NCBI RefSeq assembly: GCF_017591435.1
Contig: NC_059294.1
Span: forward strand, 15,162,604 to 15,226,603
Direction of reading: 5' to 3'
DNA from: Portunus trituberculatus
Lineage: Eukaryota; Arthropoda; Malacostraca; Decapoda; Portunidae
Length of the DNA stretch: 64,000 bases
The translations under genes and the position numbers were made by a program. Of the stretch, positions 1 to 9,540 are shown in pieces. The stretch's first letter is position 1. The number at the start of each line of letters is the position of its first letter. Under the pieces are notes generated by a model that saw only the letters and a list, made by a program, of their open reading frames with translations, did not search any database and was not told where the DNA came from.

Positions 1-347
1 TTTCACAGACGCGACGTACGTTTCTGGACATTTTGTAATATGCTTGAAATAATGGCACACATTTTCATGACATGCTTACCGCTGTGAATGACTGACAGTG
101 GAATATGGATGGACCGAGCATGGGTAGAGAGATACGCGTCACGCGAATACGTGTCTCATACCAGTAGCGGACAAGGCATAACCACGATCAAGTCCTCGCA
201 GTCGCCTCACTACCTCAGTGACTCAGTCGCCTGCCTCAGCTTCTCAAGTGTAAACCCGCCTCGGTACGTCGATAATTTTGCTCGTAGCTACGCTTACTTC
301 ACGTACATGTCGCAATTCGATGGTTGCCTAGCTTTCTACAAGCAACA

Positions 348-2340
348 ATGAGCAAAAAGTACGCACAACATTTTAGAGCAGAGTGGTTAAAAGACCCAAA
401 TTATGAGAAATGGTTGCGGAGAGTAGAAGGTGATGATACGAAATGTGTTTGTAAGTACTGTCATTGCACACTGTCTGCAAAACGTAGTGACATTGATAGA
501 CACAGACAGACATTAAAACATAAGAAAGCAGAGAAACCTTTCAGTACCGAAAGACAAGGCACAATACCATTTGAAAAAGTGAGTAGTGACACACATGTGA
601 CTGAAGGAAATGTATCCCTATTCATTGCAGAACACTGTTCATTACGTGTTGTTGATCACCTCAGTGAGCTGTGCAAAGTAAGATTTGCAGATAGTAAGGG
701 ATGCAAGGATTTCAAGCTAAAGAGGACAAAGTGCAGTGCTATTGTGTGCAACGTGCTTGCTCCACACTTCAGCAGTGATTTGAAAGATGACATTGGTGAT
801 CAAAAGTTCAGTCTCTTAATTGATGAGAGTAATGACATTACAGTAACCAAGCTACTAGGAATTGCTATTAGATTTTACTCAAGAAGTAAGAAAAAAATTG
901 TAGTGACATTTTTGGACCTTGTTGAACTCCCAGACTGTGATTCTACTGGAATATGTGATGCCTTGAAAAGATCCTTGAAAAATAATGGACTGGAGTTACA
1001 AAAGCTCACTGCTATAGGGACTGATAATGCTTCTGTTATGACGGGAGTTAACAGTGGAGTGTATGCAAAACTCAAAACAGAAGTTCCTCATCTCATCCTT
1101 ATTAAGTGTGTCTGCCATTCTTTGCAGTTAGCTGTGTCTCATGCAACAGCTCAGTGCCTCCCTAGAAACCTAGACTTTTTGATTAAAGAGACTTATAATT
1201 GGTTTTCCCACTCTGCTATCCGCCAAGCTAGATACAAGGAAATATTTTCTCTGATAAATGATGGTCAAGCTCCACTTAAATTAATTCACCTGAGCCAGAC
1301 TCGATGGCTTTCAGTTGAATCGGCAATAGTCAGAATTTTGCAACAATGGCTTGAACTTAAGACTCACTTTGGCATGGCAAGACATGGTGAAAAGTGTTAC
1401 ACAGCTGAGATCCTGTATGGAATGTTTTGTGACAAGGAAAACTATGCATTCCTTGTATTTCTGAAACATATTCTGGGAGAAGTTCAGCGAGTTAATAAGA
1501 AATTTGAAGCAGAGGTACAAGATCCAACGAAACTACTGAGTGACCTTCTTCATCTTATTGATTCTATGAAGTCAAAGGTCCTCATCCCAGGTAAAACATT
1601 AAAGGCAGGGAGTTGATTGAAAGCTACTTGGACCCACGTCCTTACTTGGGATATGAGTTTGAAAAGGAGATGTCAGAATGCAAATTTCCTCATGAAAACA
1701 AATAAGACAAAGATGTGTAAGTTTTGTTGTGGAGCTAATCAAACAGCTTGAGCAACGTCTGCCTGACAATGTTCAAGTCTTGCAGTCAATGTCCTTACTG
1801 AGTGCAGGTGAATGCTTGCAACCCATAAAGCCTGGAATAATAGATCTAGCAAAGATGTTCACTGAGAGTGATGAAATTTTGACACGAATTGACTTCCAGT
1901 GGAGAAATCTACATAAAATACTGTGGAAGAAAAATACTGACACATCAGAACTCTGGGCTGAAATATCTTCGCACACAGATGCAACTGGAGAAAACCCCTT
2001 CAGTGATCTTGCAGAATTGGCTTTGACTGTCCTAACACTACCTCACTCGAATGCAGATGTGGAACGCATCTTCAGTCACATGAATATCGTGAAGTCAAAG
2101 CTACGAAATCGGCTGAGTATCAAAAGCTTAAATGCGTTGCTGACTATTAGATATGGACTACGAAGAAATGGAAGCTGCTGCTATGATTACAAACTGCCTA
2201 AGGAAGTACTTCAAAGTATTGGAACACTTAAAGCATACGAGTCATCACAATCTCCAGCAGGATGCTCACACACACAACCACAGCAGAGTGCCGCCACAGA
2301 CGAAGAGATTGGAGACTGGGAGCTGGCAGATTTGGAGTAA
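348..2340 (+). pseudogene. hAT transposase (BED finger, DUF4371-like core, hAT dimerisation domain), frameshifted
   Basis: This frame would encode a cut-and-paste transposase acting on its own terminal repeats in the nucleus. From the ATG at 348 the first part shows a BED-type finger (C35-x2-C38, H52-x5-H58). It then shows catalytic-core words IDES near 867 of the DNA frame, GTDNASVM, and CHSLQLAVSHA. That frame stops at 1616. The sequence from about 1611 continues the protein in another frame, which itself stops near 1706. From 1729 a third stretch carries the hAT C-terminal dimerisation signature LTLPHSNADVERIFS and ends at 2340. An upstream in-frame codon at 324 is possible, but 348 gives the family-like start MSKKY. 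At least two breaks make this a dead copy. It resembles the ZBED/ZMYM6/SCAND3 group rather than Ac itself; the subgroup is not resolved. Confidence 0.8.
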
Positions 2341-2489
2341 AAGTGAGTATTTTGCTGTGAATCCATTATATTTTATGCTACATATATTTCAGCATTAAAA
2401 GTTAGGTGAAAGGACAATTAATAGGGATACTACACAACTTTGCGAAATTTAGCGCTTTTTTAGCGCTTTTTAGGTGGACATAGCGCCTT

Positions 2490-2514
2490 TTCAAATTACG
2501 AGTTGGCAACTCTG
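2490..2514 (+). repeat. hAT right terminal inverted repeat
   Basis: The sequence ends ...GAGTTGGCAACTCTG. Read from the other strand this begins CAGAGTTGCCAACTC, matching the CAGRG-type ends of hAT elements. The following bases AATTGGGC would be the 8-bp target duplication if the left copy could be seen. Confidence 0.55.
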
Positions 2515-3118
2515 AATTGGGCGGCAGGCAATGTTTTTATTTGAGTGTAACGGGAGTAGGGGCAACAGCGGACCAATAGCGCGCTGGCTTCACTTTTGTG
2601 AGGTCATGCCGCGTTCTGTTATCAACTTCCTTGATATTCAGCCTGTTTCGATCTGTACAGGTACTGTTCGAGGAAGACTGTTCGAACATGGGTTTGGAAC
2701 CAAAACTTTAAACACTCATTCGTGAGGAATACATCACAGCCAATAAGAAAATCTGTGGAAATAATCAACCAATACGAGGGCTGGATGGGTATCTCTGTGG
2801 TAAACTATAAAAAAAAAAAAAAAAAAAATGGTTCATTGTCGTTATGGCGTGAGTTTGTCCATGGCCCACTTCCGTTATTTGGTGAGATTAGTGGTGCTTC
2901 CTCTTCAAGCTCAGCTAAGGATTGGCCACAAGTTGACATGTCTACCATCATTATCACCTGTGCAGTTGATGGGCATTAATTCCAAGCCTTTCCCTTCAAC
3001 CAATAGTAAGTGACTGCGTGGAGTTGAGGAAGGTTGCTACCAGGCTCGAACTCTGCTGCCATGTTTGTTTGTGATCAGTATTCTTTCCCATATTTCAAAT
3101 AAACTACATTAATTTCAG
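2515..3118. other. Intergenic stretch with A-tract
   Basis: No recognisable gene. There is a pure A run at about 2810-2828. The short reading frames here have no motif I recognise. The last bases (TTAATTTCAG, ending at 3118) look like a splice acceptor for the candidate exon that follows. Confidence 0.4.
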
Positions 3119-3281
3119 ATAAAAGTGATGCTACCATGAATGTCTTCAAATCGCACCATGTTGTTGTTGTGAATCTCTTTAGGACAGCTAGATTTGATGA
3201 CATTCTGTGTTGTAGTGATGTGCAAATGATTCAAAGCGTCGTGGCTATCGCAAGGAACGGGCAGACGCAGAACGTAAGAGG
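3119..3281 (+). other. Candidate host exon of unknown gene
   Basis: A 163-bp open stretch is bounded by a good acceptor (TAATTTCAG just before 3119) and a strong donor (AGAG then GTAAGTACG at about 3281). The open frame includes the words MNVFKSHHVV and DDILCCSDVQ. I do not recognise the product, and no adjacent exon could be linked to it. The canonical splice signals are the only support. Confidence 0.2.
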
Positions 3282-3462
3282 TAAGTACGTAAGGTTAGTT
3301 TTTGTATTAGTAATGTTCATATGTTATTTGGAAATCTACACTTATGTGCATACGCAAGGATACCGTAACATGCACTTATTTGTTAGTTGTGCAGTATTTA
3401 TTATGTTTCACCCATCTCAGATTCTTGTTAGGTCAGGTAAGACCATGTGATATGAAGTATGA

Positions 3463-4870
3463 ATTTTTTTTTTTTTTTTTAAGATAAGATAATTTATTGG
3501 TCACATTGTTCTACATGATGCATACAAGTGAAATTCTTTATGGCAAAACAGGCTCCAAAAGTACTATACATAGATACAAGTATGTCACATAGAAGCATTG
3601 AAATAATTTCTATGAATACAAAAGGTTGAAGAGCACTATACTGCTGGGGACAAATGATTTTTTGTACCGATCCGTTTTTATCAAAGGCAGTGCCAGCCTT
3701 TGTCCTGACCTTAGAAATATAAAACAGTTATTAAGAGGATGAGTTTGGTCCTGCATTATTTTTCCATCTTGTTTTATTGCAGCTTCTTGATGTAGAATGT
3801 CTGTGAACGTTACTGATGCCCCTAACTTTTTAGCTTTTCTAACTATTTTGCTTAGCTTATTTTTGTCTGTTAAAATTAGCTTTTTGTTTCAGGTGGTGAT
3901 AGAGAAATTCAAAATTGACTCTAAGGTGGATTTTTAAAACAGGCTGATTATTTTCTTGTCTACATGAGCATTATTTAAGATTCTGATAAAATGAAGTCTT
4001 TGGTTACACTTTTTAGTGACTAGATTTGTGTTTCCATTGCCTTTAAGTTCGTCATCAATCATAATCCCAAGATATTTATATTGTTTTACCCGCTCCACAG
4101 GTTCTCCTTCAATACTGATGGCATCTGGTACATTTGCAAGCTTTTTTCTAAAATCTATGATCATCTCTTTGGTTTTCTTTATATTCAATACTAAATAGTT
4201 TTCTGTACACCACTCAACAAATTTTTGTACCTGAGTTTCGTAATTTCTACAGTCATCATTTAATATCTTACCTATGATCACTGTGTCATCAGCATATTTG
4301 ATTGTGGTACAGTCATCAAAGATGCTCCTACAATCATTTGTGTACAGGGTGAATAATACTGGAGACAACATGCATCCCTGAGGCGCACCTGTGTTGGTGA
4401 CGATTTAGTTGGACAATGTGTTGCCTATTTTGGTGTACTGGGGCCTTTTTGTTAAGAAACTACATATCCAGTTTAAAAGGTTACTATTATATCCCATCTC
4501 TAAAAGTTTCTTTAAAAGTAATTGGGACTGTATAGTGTTAAAAAATGAACTAAAATCTATGAATAAAATTCTAGTTGATGAGCATCTTTGATCTAAGTGT
4601 TCACTAACATCATTCATAAAAATTAAGCTTGCATCTTGGACATTTCTATTTCTACAGTAAGCAAATTGCATTTGGTTTCTAAAACTTTCCATTCTATCAC
4701 ATAAAAGGTTTCTAACAATATTCTCCAGGCATTTCATGATATTAGATGTGAGGGCAACAAGTCTGAAATCATTAAAGTTATTCGGGCAAGTAGTTTTGGC
4801 AATGGGTTTAATTTGTCCATATATGAGGAAACTGACAGAAATTAAACCTATTTAGCAACACATGGTCTTG
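3463..4870 (-). mobile_element. Minus-strand non-LTR retrotransposon (CR1/L2/Rex1-like), 5'-truncated
   Basis: On the minus strand the element runs from about 4870 to a poly-A tail (forward T run 3463-3480). The tail is preceded by AATAAATTATCTTATCTT, which contains a polyadenylation signal. Only the reverse-transcriptase half of ORF2 remains. It begins with a block containing FNDFR and ALTSNIMKCLENIV, typical of the Jockey/CR1/L2/Rex1 group. Endonuclease and ORF1 are missing. A poly-A rather than microsatellite tail separates it from the other LINE families in this window. Confidence 0.75.
3934..4850 (-). pseudogene. LINE reverse transcriptase fragment
   Basis: Reverse transcriptase for target-primed retrotransposition. 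The minus-strand frame 4737-4405 carries the MKCLENIV block, the palm block with FIDFSSFFNTI, and SFLTKRPQ. The frame 4371-3934 carries SPVLFTLYTND and the catalytic YADD (4285-4296), then the thumb region with VKQYKYLGIMIDD. Between them, at about 4372-4404, lies the APQG block with a stop or frame change. The 5' RT block at 4740-4850 is in yet another frame. The catalytic aspartates remain but the frame is broken, so this copy is inactive. Confidence 0.75.
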
Positions 4871-5400
4871 TTCTTAGGTCAGTTTATGCTACTGCTGGCT
4901 CATTTTTTTTGTTTATTCCACTACTTTTGTCTTCAGTTGACGACTTCCTAAAGTTTCTTATTCCATTACTGTAGCGTGAAATATAGTATTGATATGCTAA
5001 TCTATGGTAAATAATAAATAGAAGCACACAGCTGTATTTGCGAATACTTATGTTCGACTTTCACAAACTTGGGGACCTGAAAGGAAAGTGTGATTTCCGA
5101 ATGATGAAGGCTAAAATATGATCAAGTATCACCTCTTACCACCGAAAAAAATAGTAGGGAGCTATCATACTACCACTGTTAAGATGGGCCTCATCTTTGA
5201 GATTACAGAAAATCTGGAGAAATTGGTAGTCTATGCAACCTTAGCGATATTAATCTAAACTATAATAGGTAAATTTTTTGTTTAATACAATATCCCCTAT
5301 CTTTACCATCACCCCCTAACCCCTCCAACAAGCTTGGGGGCCTTTGGGGAATCGGGGGTTTTGGGTGGGGAGACATATATGAGTGATATATGGCTTTTTT
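4871..5400. other. Non-coding stretch, nothing recognised
   Basis: AT-rich sequence without a convincing reading frame, terminal repeat or tandem structure. Confidence 0.4.
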
Positions 5401-5520
5401 AAAAATTTAAGGAAATTTCCCTACATATTTGATGAATTTACCTAAATCTAAGGATATTTCCTTAAATGTAGGGAAATTTCTCCAAATGTAGGAAAATATC
5501 CCTGAATGTAGGGAAGTTTT
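5401..5520. repeat. Six tandem copies of a 20-bp repeat
   Basis: The stretch divides exactly into six consecutive 20-mers starting at 5401, 5421, 5441, 5461, 5481 and 5501. The better units follow the form nnnAAATGTAGGGAAATTTC. The second unit is the most divergent. Each unit contains a near-palindrome (GGAAATTTCC in the first). Confidence 0.75.
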
Positions 5521-5546
5521 ACATAATATAAACTTTCCATTCTAGG

Positions 5547-5880
5547 ACACTAACCTAACCCTAACATAAACCTAACCTAACTTATCCTAGCCGGGCGGGG
5601 GGATAGGCTGCACCCCCCGGACATCCCCCTATAACACTAACCTAATACTGACATAAACCTAACCTAACCTAAACTGACGTGTCCTAGCTGCGGGGGCACA
5701 GCCCCCTTGGACCCCCCCTTGTAACATTAACCTAACCCTAACATAAACCTAACCTAACCTAACCTAACATATCCTAGCCGGGGAGGCTACCCCTCCGGAC
5801 ACCCCCTATAACACTAACCTAACCCTAACATAAACCTAACTTACCATATCCTTGCTTTGGGGCTGCTTTCCCCACACGGT
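5547..5880. repeat. About 88-bp minisatellite rich in CCTAA (TTAGG-like)
   Basis: Unit starts with ACACTAACCTAA or a close variant occur at 5547, 5634, 5724 and 5811, giving spacings of 87, 90 and 87 bp. Each unit has a block of CCTAACCTAAC words, then TATCCTAGC and a G/C-rich block ending near CCCCCTATAAC. CCTAA is the complement of TTAGG, the arthropod telomere repeat, but here it is embedded in a longer unit. Confidence 0.8.
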
Positions 5881-6885
5881 TCTCTCATGGGTAGACACAA
5901 TATGCCCTATCTCTACTAATAATACCCCTCCTCACAATACCTTAACGGAAGGTTGAAGGTCTTAGCTGTGGAACATCATCTTCTCGATTGTCGTGAAGTT
6001 CACTGGCCTCTACGGTGACAGCAGGAGCGATGATTTCCCAGTAATCAAATTCACAACATTTACAACTAATGAACTAATGTCAATGGTGGCCATGGCTGAA
6101 CTGTGCACACAGATGTCTTTGTGCACCTGTCTGCCCAGCTGTGCCCCGCCTATGAATACCTATAGCAAATTCTCATTGGCGCAGCTCGTGGTGTTAAGAG
6201 GTGGTGGCATGTCATTGGACAAAAAAACTATAGACACAATAAGAATCCTATTCAGCAGTTACCCACAAACCCCAGCTATAAACAAATGCAAGTCAGTGTA
6301 CTGCTCATATCCGAGTGTGATGGAGCTCCAAGGCTTGCCGCATCTTGCTGGACTTGAGAACACTTGCCGAACACCGCACATTCCCGGACCTATTGCAGCG
6401 TTATTATTTATTTGCGGGAGGTAGTGTACTTAATGAAAATGTTGTAAATAGTAAGAACAACAACCTAAGGGTGGCCAAAACTATCTAAAGTTTATTTTAT
6501 TAAACTGTAACAGAATCCTATAATATCATCTGCCTTAACCTCACCTAACTTAGGCTAGGTTGGTTTAGTTTAGGTTTGGTAAGGGAGAGGAACATGTACA
6601 TGGTTAACCTCTAATGGATTAAGGCATTGATTACTCAAAACCTAGACTAGACACTGGATTATAGTTTTTTTTGCATATGAACCCATGAATTGGCTACATC
6701 CTTTCCAGCTATATATGTTACTGACCATTGCTGATACAGGTTCTCAGACATGGCCAGTAAATACTGTGTTAATGTAAGAACAATGATTATCATTGCTAAT
6801 GATAATAATTGTTTGAATACCTTTAGCTGTAGAATAAACTAAAGACAAGCCAGTCAATAGACTATATTTTCATTGTATGGCACGT

Positions 6886-6886
<1 letters not shown>
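5881..6886. other. Stretch without recognised gene
   Basis: An open frame of 143 codons at 5993-6424 has no motif I recognise and no splice or start context to support it. CCTAACTTAGG-like words recur at about 6535-6580. Nothing else was identified. Confidence 0.4.

Positions 6887-6960
<74 letters not shown>
6887..6960. repeat. (CA)n microsatellite
   Basis: About 74 bp of pure CA repeat, the first link of the (CA)n chain ending at 12067. Confidence 0.95.
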
Positions 6961-6961
<1 letters not shown>

Positions 6962-7214
6962 CTGGCTTCACAGCCAGATGACACATTCCCCGCCGGTGGA
7001 GATATTTGGGTGTGTCTTCTTCACGTGTAGCCCCTGTTCACCTAGCAGTGAGTAGGTGCAGGATGTAAATCGAGGAGTTGTGACCTTGTTGTCCCGGTGT
7101 GTGGTGTGTGCCTGGTCTCAGGCCTATCCCAAGATCGGAAATAATGAGCTCTGAGCTCGTTCCGTAGGGTAACGTCTGGCTGTCTCGTCAGAGACTGCAG
7201 CAGATCAAACAGTG

Positions 7215-7216
<2 letters not shown>
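6961..7216 (+). mobile_element. SINE-like element, copy 1
   Basis: A 256-bp unit lies between two (CA)n tracts. Its part from about 7019 onward is repeated almost base for base at 11844-12043, including CACGTGTAGCCCCTGTTCAC, GATCGGAAATAATGAGC and the end CAGATCAAACAGTGAA. There is no coding frame. The upstream part CTGGCTTCACAGCCAGATG is a hairpin present only in this copy. The short unit, repeated presence and simple-repeat tail support a SINE. A tRNA-derived head is likely but unproven, because the A/B promoter boxes are degenerate. Confidence 0.65.

Positions 7217-7298
<82 letters not shown>
7217..7298. repeat. (CA)n microsatellite
   Basis: About 82 bp of pure CA repeat. It is both the 3' tail of the SINE copy and the sequence directly abutting the 5'-truncated LINE that follows. 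Confidence 0.95.
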
Positions 7299-7302
<4 letters not shown>

Positions 7303-9460
7303 ATCATGCAGTTTTGGAGTTCAAGGTGATAGATGAAGAGAAATCTAGAAGAAATGAAGAATATAAAGTGGGAAGATGGAATTATGCCAAGACAGATTTT
7401 GGAAACCTAAAGAAATTCTTTCAAGAGACAAATTGGATGAAATTCAAGAGTGCTAAGGGAGCAAATGAAAAGTGGAAGGAATTTATAAAAATATACAAAG
7501 AAGGTGAGAAAAAATTTGTACCAATAAGACAACATAGAGAAGTTGGAAAGCAGGACTGGTTTAACGATAGATGTGAAAAGGCTAGAACAAGAAAAGAGGA
7601 TGCATGGAAGAGGTGGAGAAGGAAAAGACGGATTAAGCAGTGGGAAAGTTACAAAAGAGCAAGAAATGAATATGTGTTGATTAGAAGAGAAGAAAGAAAG
7701 AAACAAGAAAAGGATATAATTGATAAATGTAAAGACCAACCAAGGCTTTTTACAGACATGTGAACAACAACATCAAAAATAGAGAAAGTATTGAAAGTTT
7801 AGAAGTAAATGGAGTATGCAGTGAAGATCCCAGGAAATGGCAGAGGCTATGAATGGATGCTTTCGGAAGGTATTCACAAAGGAGACTGCTTTTGACAAAC
7901 CACTGGTAATGGAACAGAAAGGGATTATGAAGGAGTTTCAAGTAACTGTGGAGGAGATCAAGAATATGATGGGGAGTTTAGAAGTGAGAAAAGCTGTGGG
8001 ACCTGATGGGGTATCAGGATGGATTTTAAGAGAATGCAGGAGCAACTGGCAGAAAAAGTTTGTGAAGTAATTGATGCCTCATTAAGGGAAGGTGTAGTGC
8101 CCCAAGACTGGAAAAGAGCTAACATTGTCCCAATCTATAAATCAGGTAACAAGAGAGACCCATTGAACTATAGACCAGTGTCACTTACAAGTGTGGTAGC
8201 TAAGATGTGTGAGAGGGTGGTGAAGAATAGATGGACAGACTTCTTGGAGAAAAATGACATACTTTGTGAGTGTCAATTTGGTTTTAGAAAAGGGCGTTCA
8301 TGCACGACAAACCTGATATGTTACTATTCGAGGGTGATAGATGTAATACAGGAAAGAGATGGTTGGGCTGATGGAATATATCTGGATTTAAAAAAGGCCT
8401 TTGATAAGGTACCACACCGGAGACTGATCTGGAAACTTGAAATGGTAGGAGGAGTGCATGGCAGTTTACTAAAATGGATGGAAGACTTTTTGGTAGGAAG
8501 AGAAATGAGAACAATAATTAAGGACAGACCATCAGAATGGGGCTTGGTGGAGAGTGGAGTTCCACAGGGATCAGTGTTGGCACCAGTAATGTTCGCGGTC
8601 TACATAAATGACATGGTGGATGGGGTGTCCAGTTATGTGAGCCTATTTGCAGACGATGCAAAATTGTTAAGAAAAGTGAGATGTGACAAAGATTGCGAAC
8701 TACTCCAGGAAGACTTGGACAGAATATGGAAATGGAGCTGTACATGGCAAATGGAGTTCAACACGACAAAATGCAAGAAAATAGAGTTTGGCAAGAGTGA
8801 AAGAAGAATCAGGAGTATGTACAAGATAGGAAATGAAGACATAAAACCAGTCATGAAGAAAAAGACCTTGGGGTGACAATTACCAATGACCTATCGCCAG
8901 AGAGACATATAAACAAAATAATTGGAGAAGTATTGAACTTATTGAGGAACATAAGAGTGGCGTTCGTATATTTAGATGAAGAAATGATGAAGAAAATAAT
9001 TACTGCAATGATAAGACCGAGGCTTGAATATGCAACAATACAGTGGGCTCCGAACTTAAAGAAACACATAAGGAAACTAGAGAAAGTACAGAGGGCTGCA
9101 ACAAAAATGGTGCCTGACTTAAGAGATTTGACTTATGAAGACAGACTGAAAAGAATGCAACTTCCGACCCTGGAAAACAGAAGAGAAAGGGAGACCTGAT
9201 AGCAATATACAGAGTGATGATTGGCATGGAAAAATGGATAGGGAAGATCTGTGTATGTGGAATGAAAGAATGTCGAGAGGGCATGGGAAAAAACTAAAAA
9301 TGGCCACTTATAGGAGAGATGTGAAAAAATATAGCTTCCCTCATAGAAGGGTGGAAGCATGGAATAGTTTAGACGTGGAAGTGGTCAACGCAAGGAATAT
9401 TCATGATTTTAAGAAAAAGCTGGACATTAATAGATATGGAGACGGGACAACACGAGCATA
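7299..9460 (+). pseudogene. LINE ORF2 remnant (endonuclease end, RT, C-terminal domain)
   Basis: Polymerase of a target-primed retroelement. The order is: endonuclease tail with DHAVLEF (7300-7330); basic linker to 7763; KAVGPDGVSG (about 7990-8025); RT blocks NYRPVSLTS, QFGFRKGRSC, YLDLKKAFDKVPH, GVPQGSVLAPV; and catalytic FADD at 8646-8657. The C-terminal part has RPRLEYATIQWAP (about 9015), a LPTLENRRE block, and a final region to 9460 with FPHRRVEAWNSL. Frame changes near 7763-7837, 8020-8070, 8876 and 9199 break it into pieces. The catalytic residues survive, so inactivation comes from the frameshifts. Confidence 0.85.
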
Positions 9461-9504
9461 GCTCTTTTCCCGTATGTTACAATTAGGTAAATACAATTAG
9501 GTAA

Positions 9505-9506
<2 letters not shown>
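7299..9506 (+). mobile_element. LINE, (AC)n-associated family, copy A (5'-truncated)
   Basis: This LINE copy begins abruptly after (CA)n at the end of its endonuclease domain (words DHAVLEF). It runs through RT and ends with a duplicated 3' motif CAATTAGGTAAATA followed by (AC)n. The same 3' motif ends the copies at 11775 and 63953. ORF1 and most of the endonuclease are absent. RT and C-terminal motifs place it in the Jockey/CR1/L2/Daphne-like group; the exact clade is not resolved. Confidence 0.85.

Positions 9507-9539
<33 letters not shown>
9507..9539. repeat. (AC)n microsatellite
   Basis: 33 bp of pure AC between LINE copies A and B. Confidence 0.95.

Positions 9540-9540
<1 letters not shown>

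Larger units (their letters stand above)
1..2514 (+). mobile_element. hAT-like DNA transposon, 5' end outside window
   Basis: The element carries a hAT-type transposase reading frame and ends at its 3' side with a motif whose reverse complement starts CAGAGTTGCC, a typical hAT terminus. Just inside this end are repeated AGCGC/GCGCT words at about 2450-2487. No matching left terminus appears in bases 1-347, so the left end lies before the window or is lost. An 8-bp target duplication could therefore not be tested. Seen: transposase and right terminus. Inferred: the assignment to one element. Confidence 0.7.

Noticed and set aside
5401..5880. Possible CRISPR-like array
   Set aside because: Repeats are contiguous or near-identical in full, with no unique spacers, and the host is eukaryotic.
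5547..5880. A true telomere end
   Set aside because: The CCTAA words are embedded in an 88-bp unit and unique sequence continues on both sides.
5993..6424. 143-codon open frame as a gene
   Set aside because: No motif, no splice or start context, and length within chance for this composition.
6873..7299. Thr/His and Cys/Val reading frames
   Set aside because: They are (CA)n microsatellite translations; only the part after 7299 is LINE sequence.
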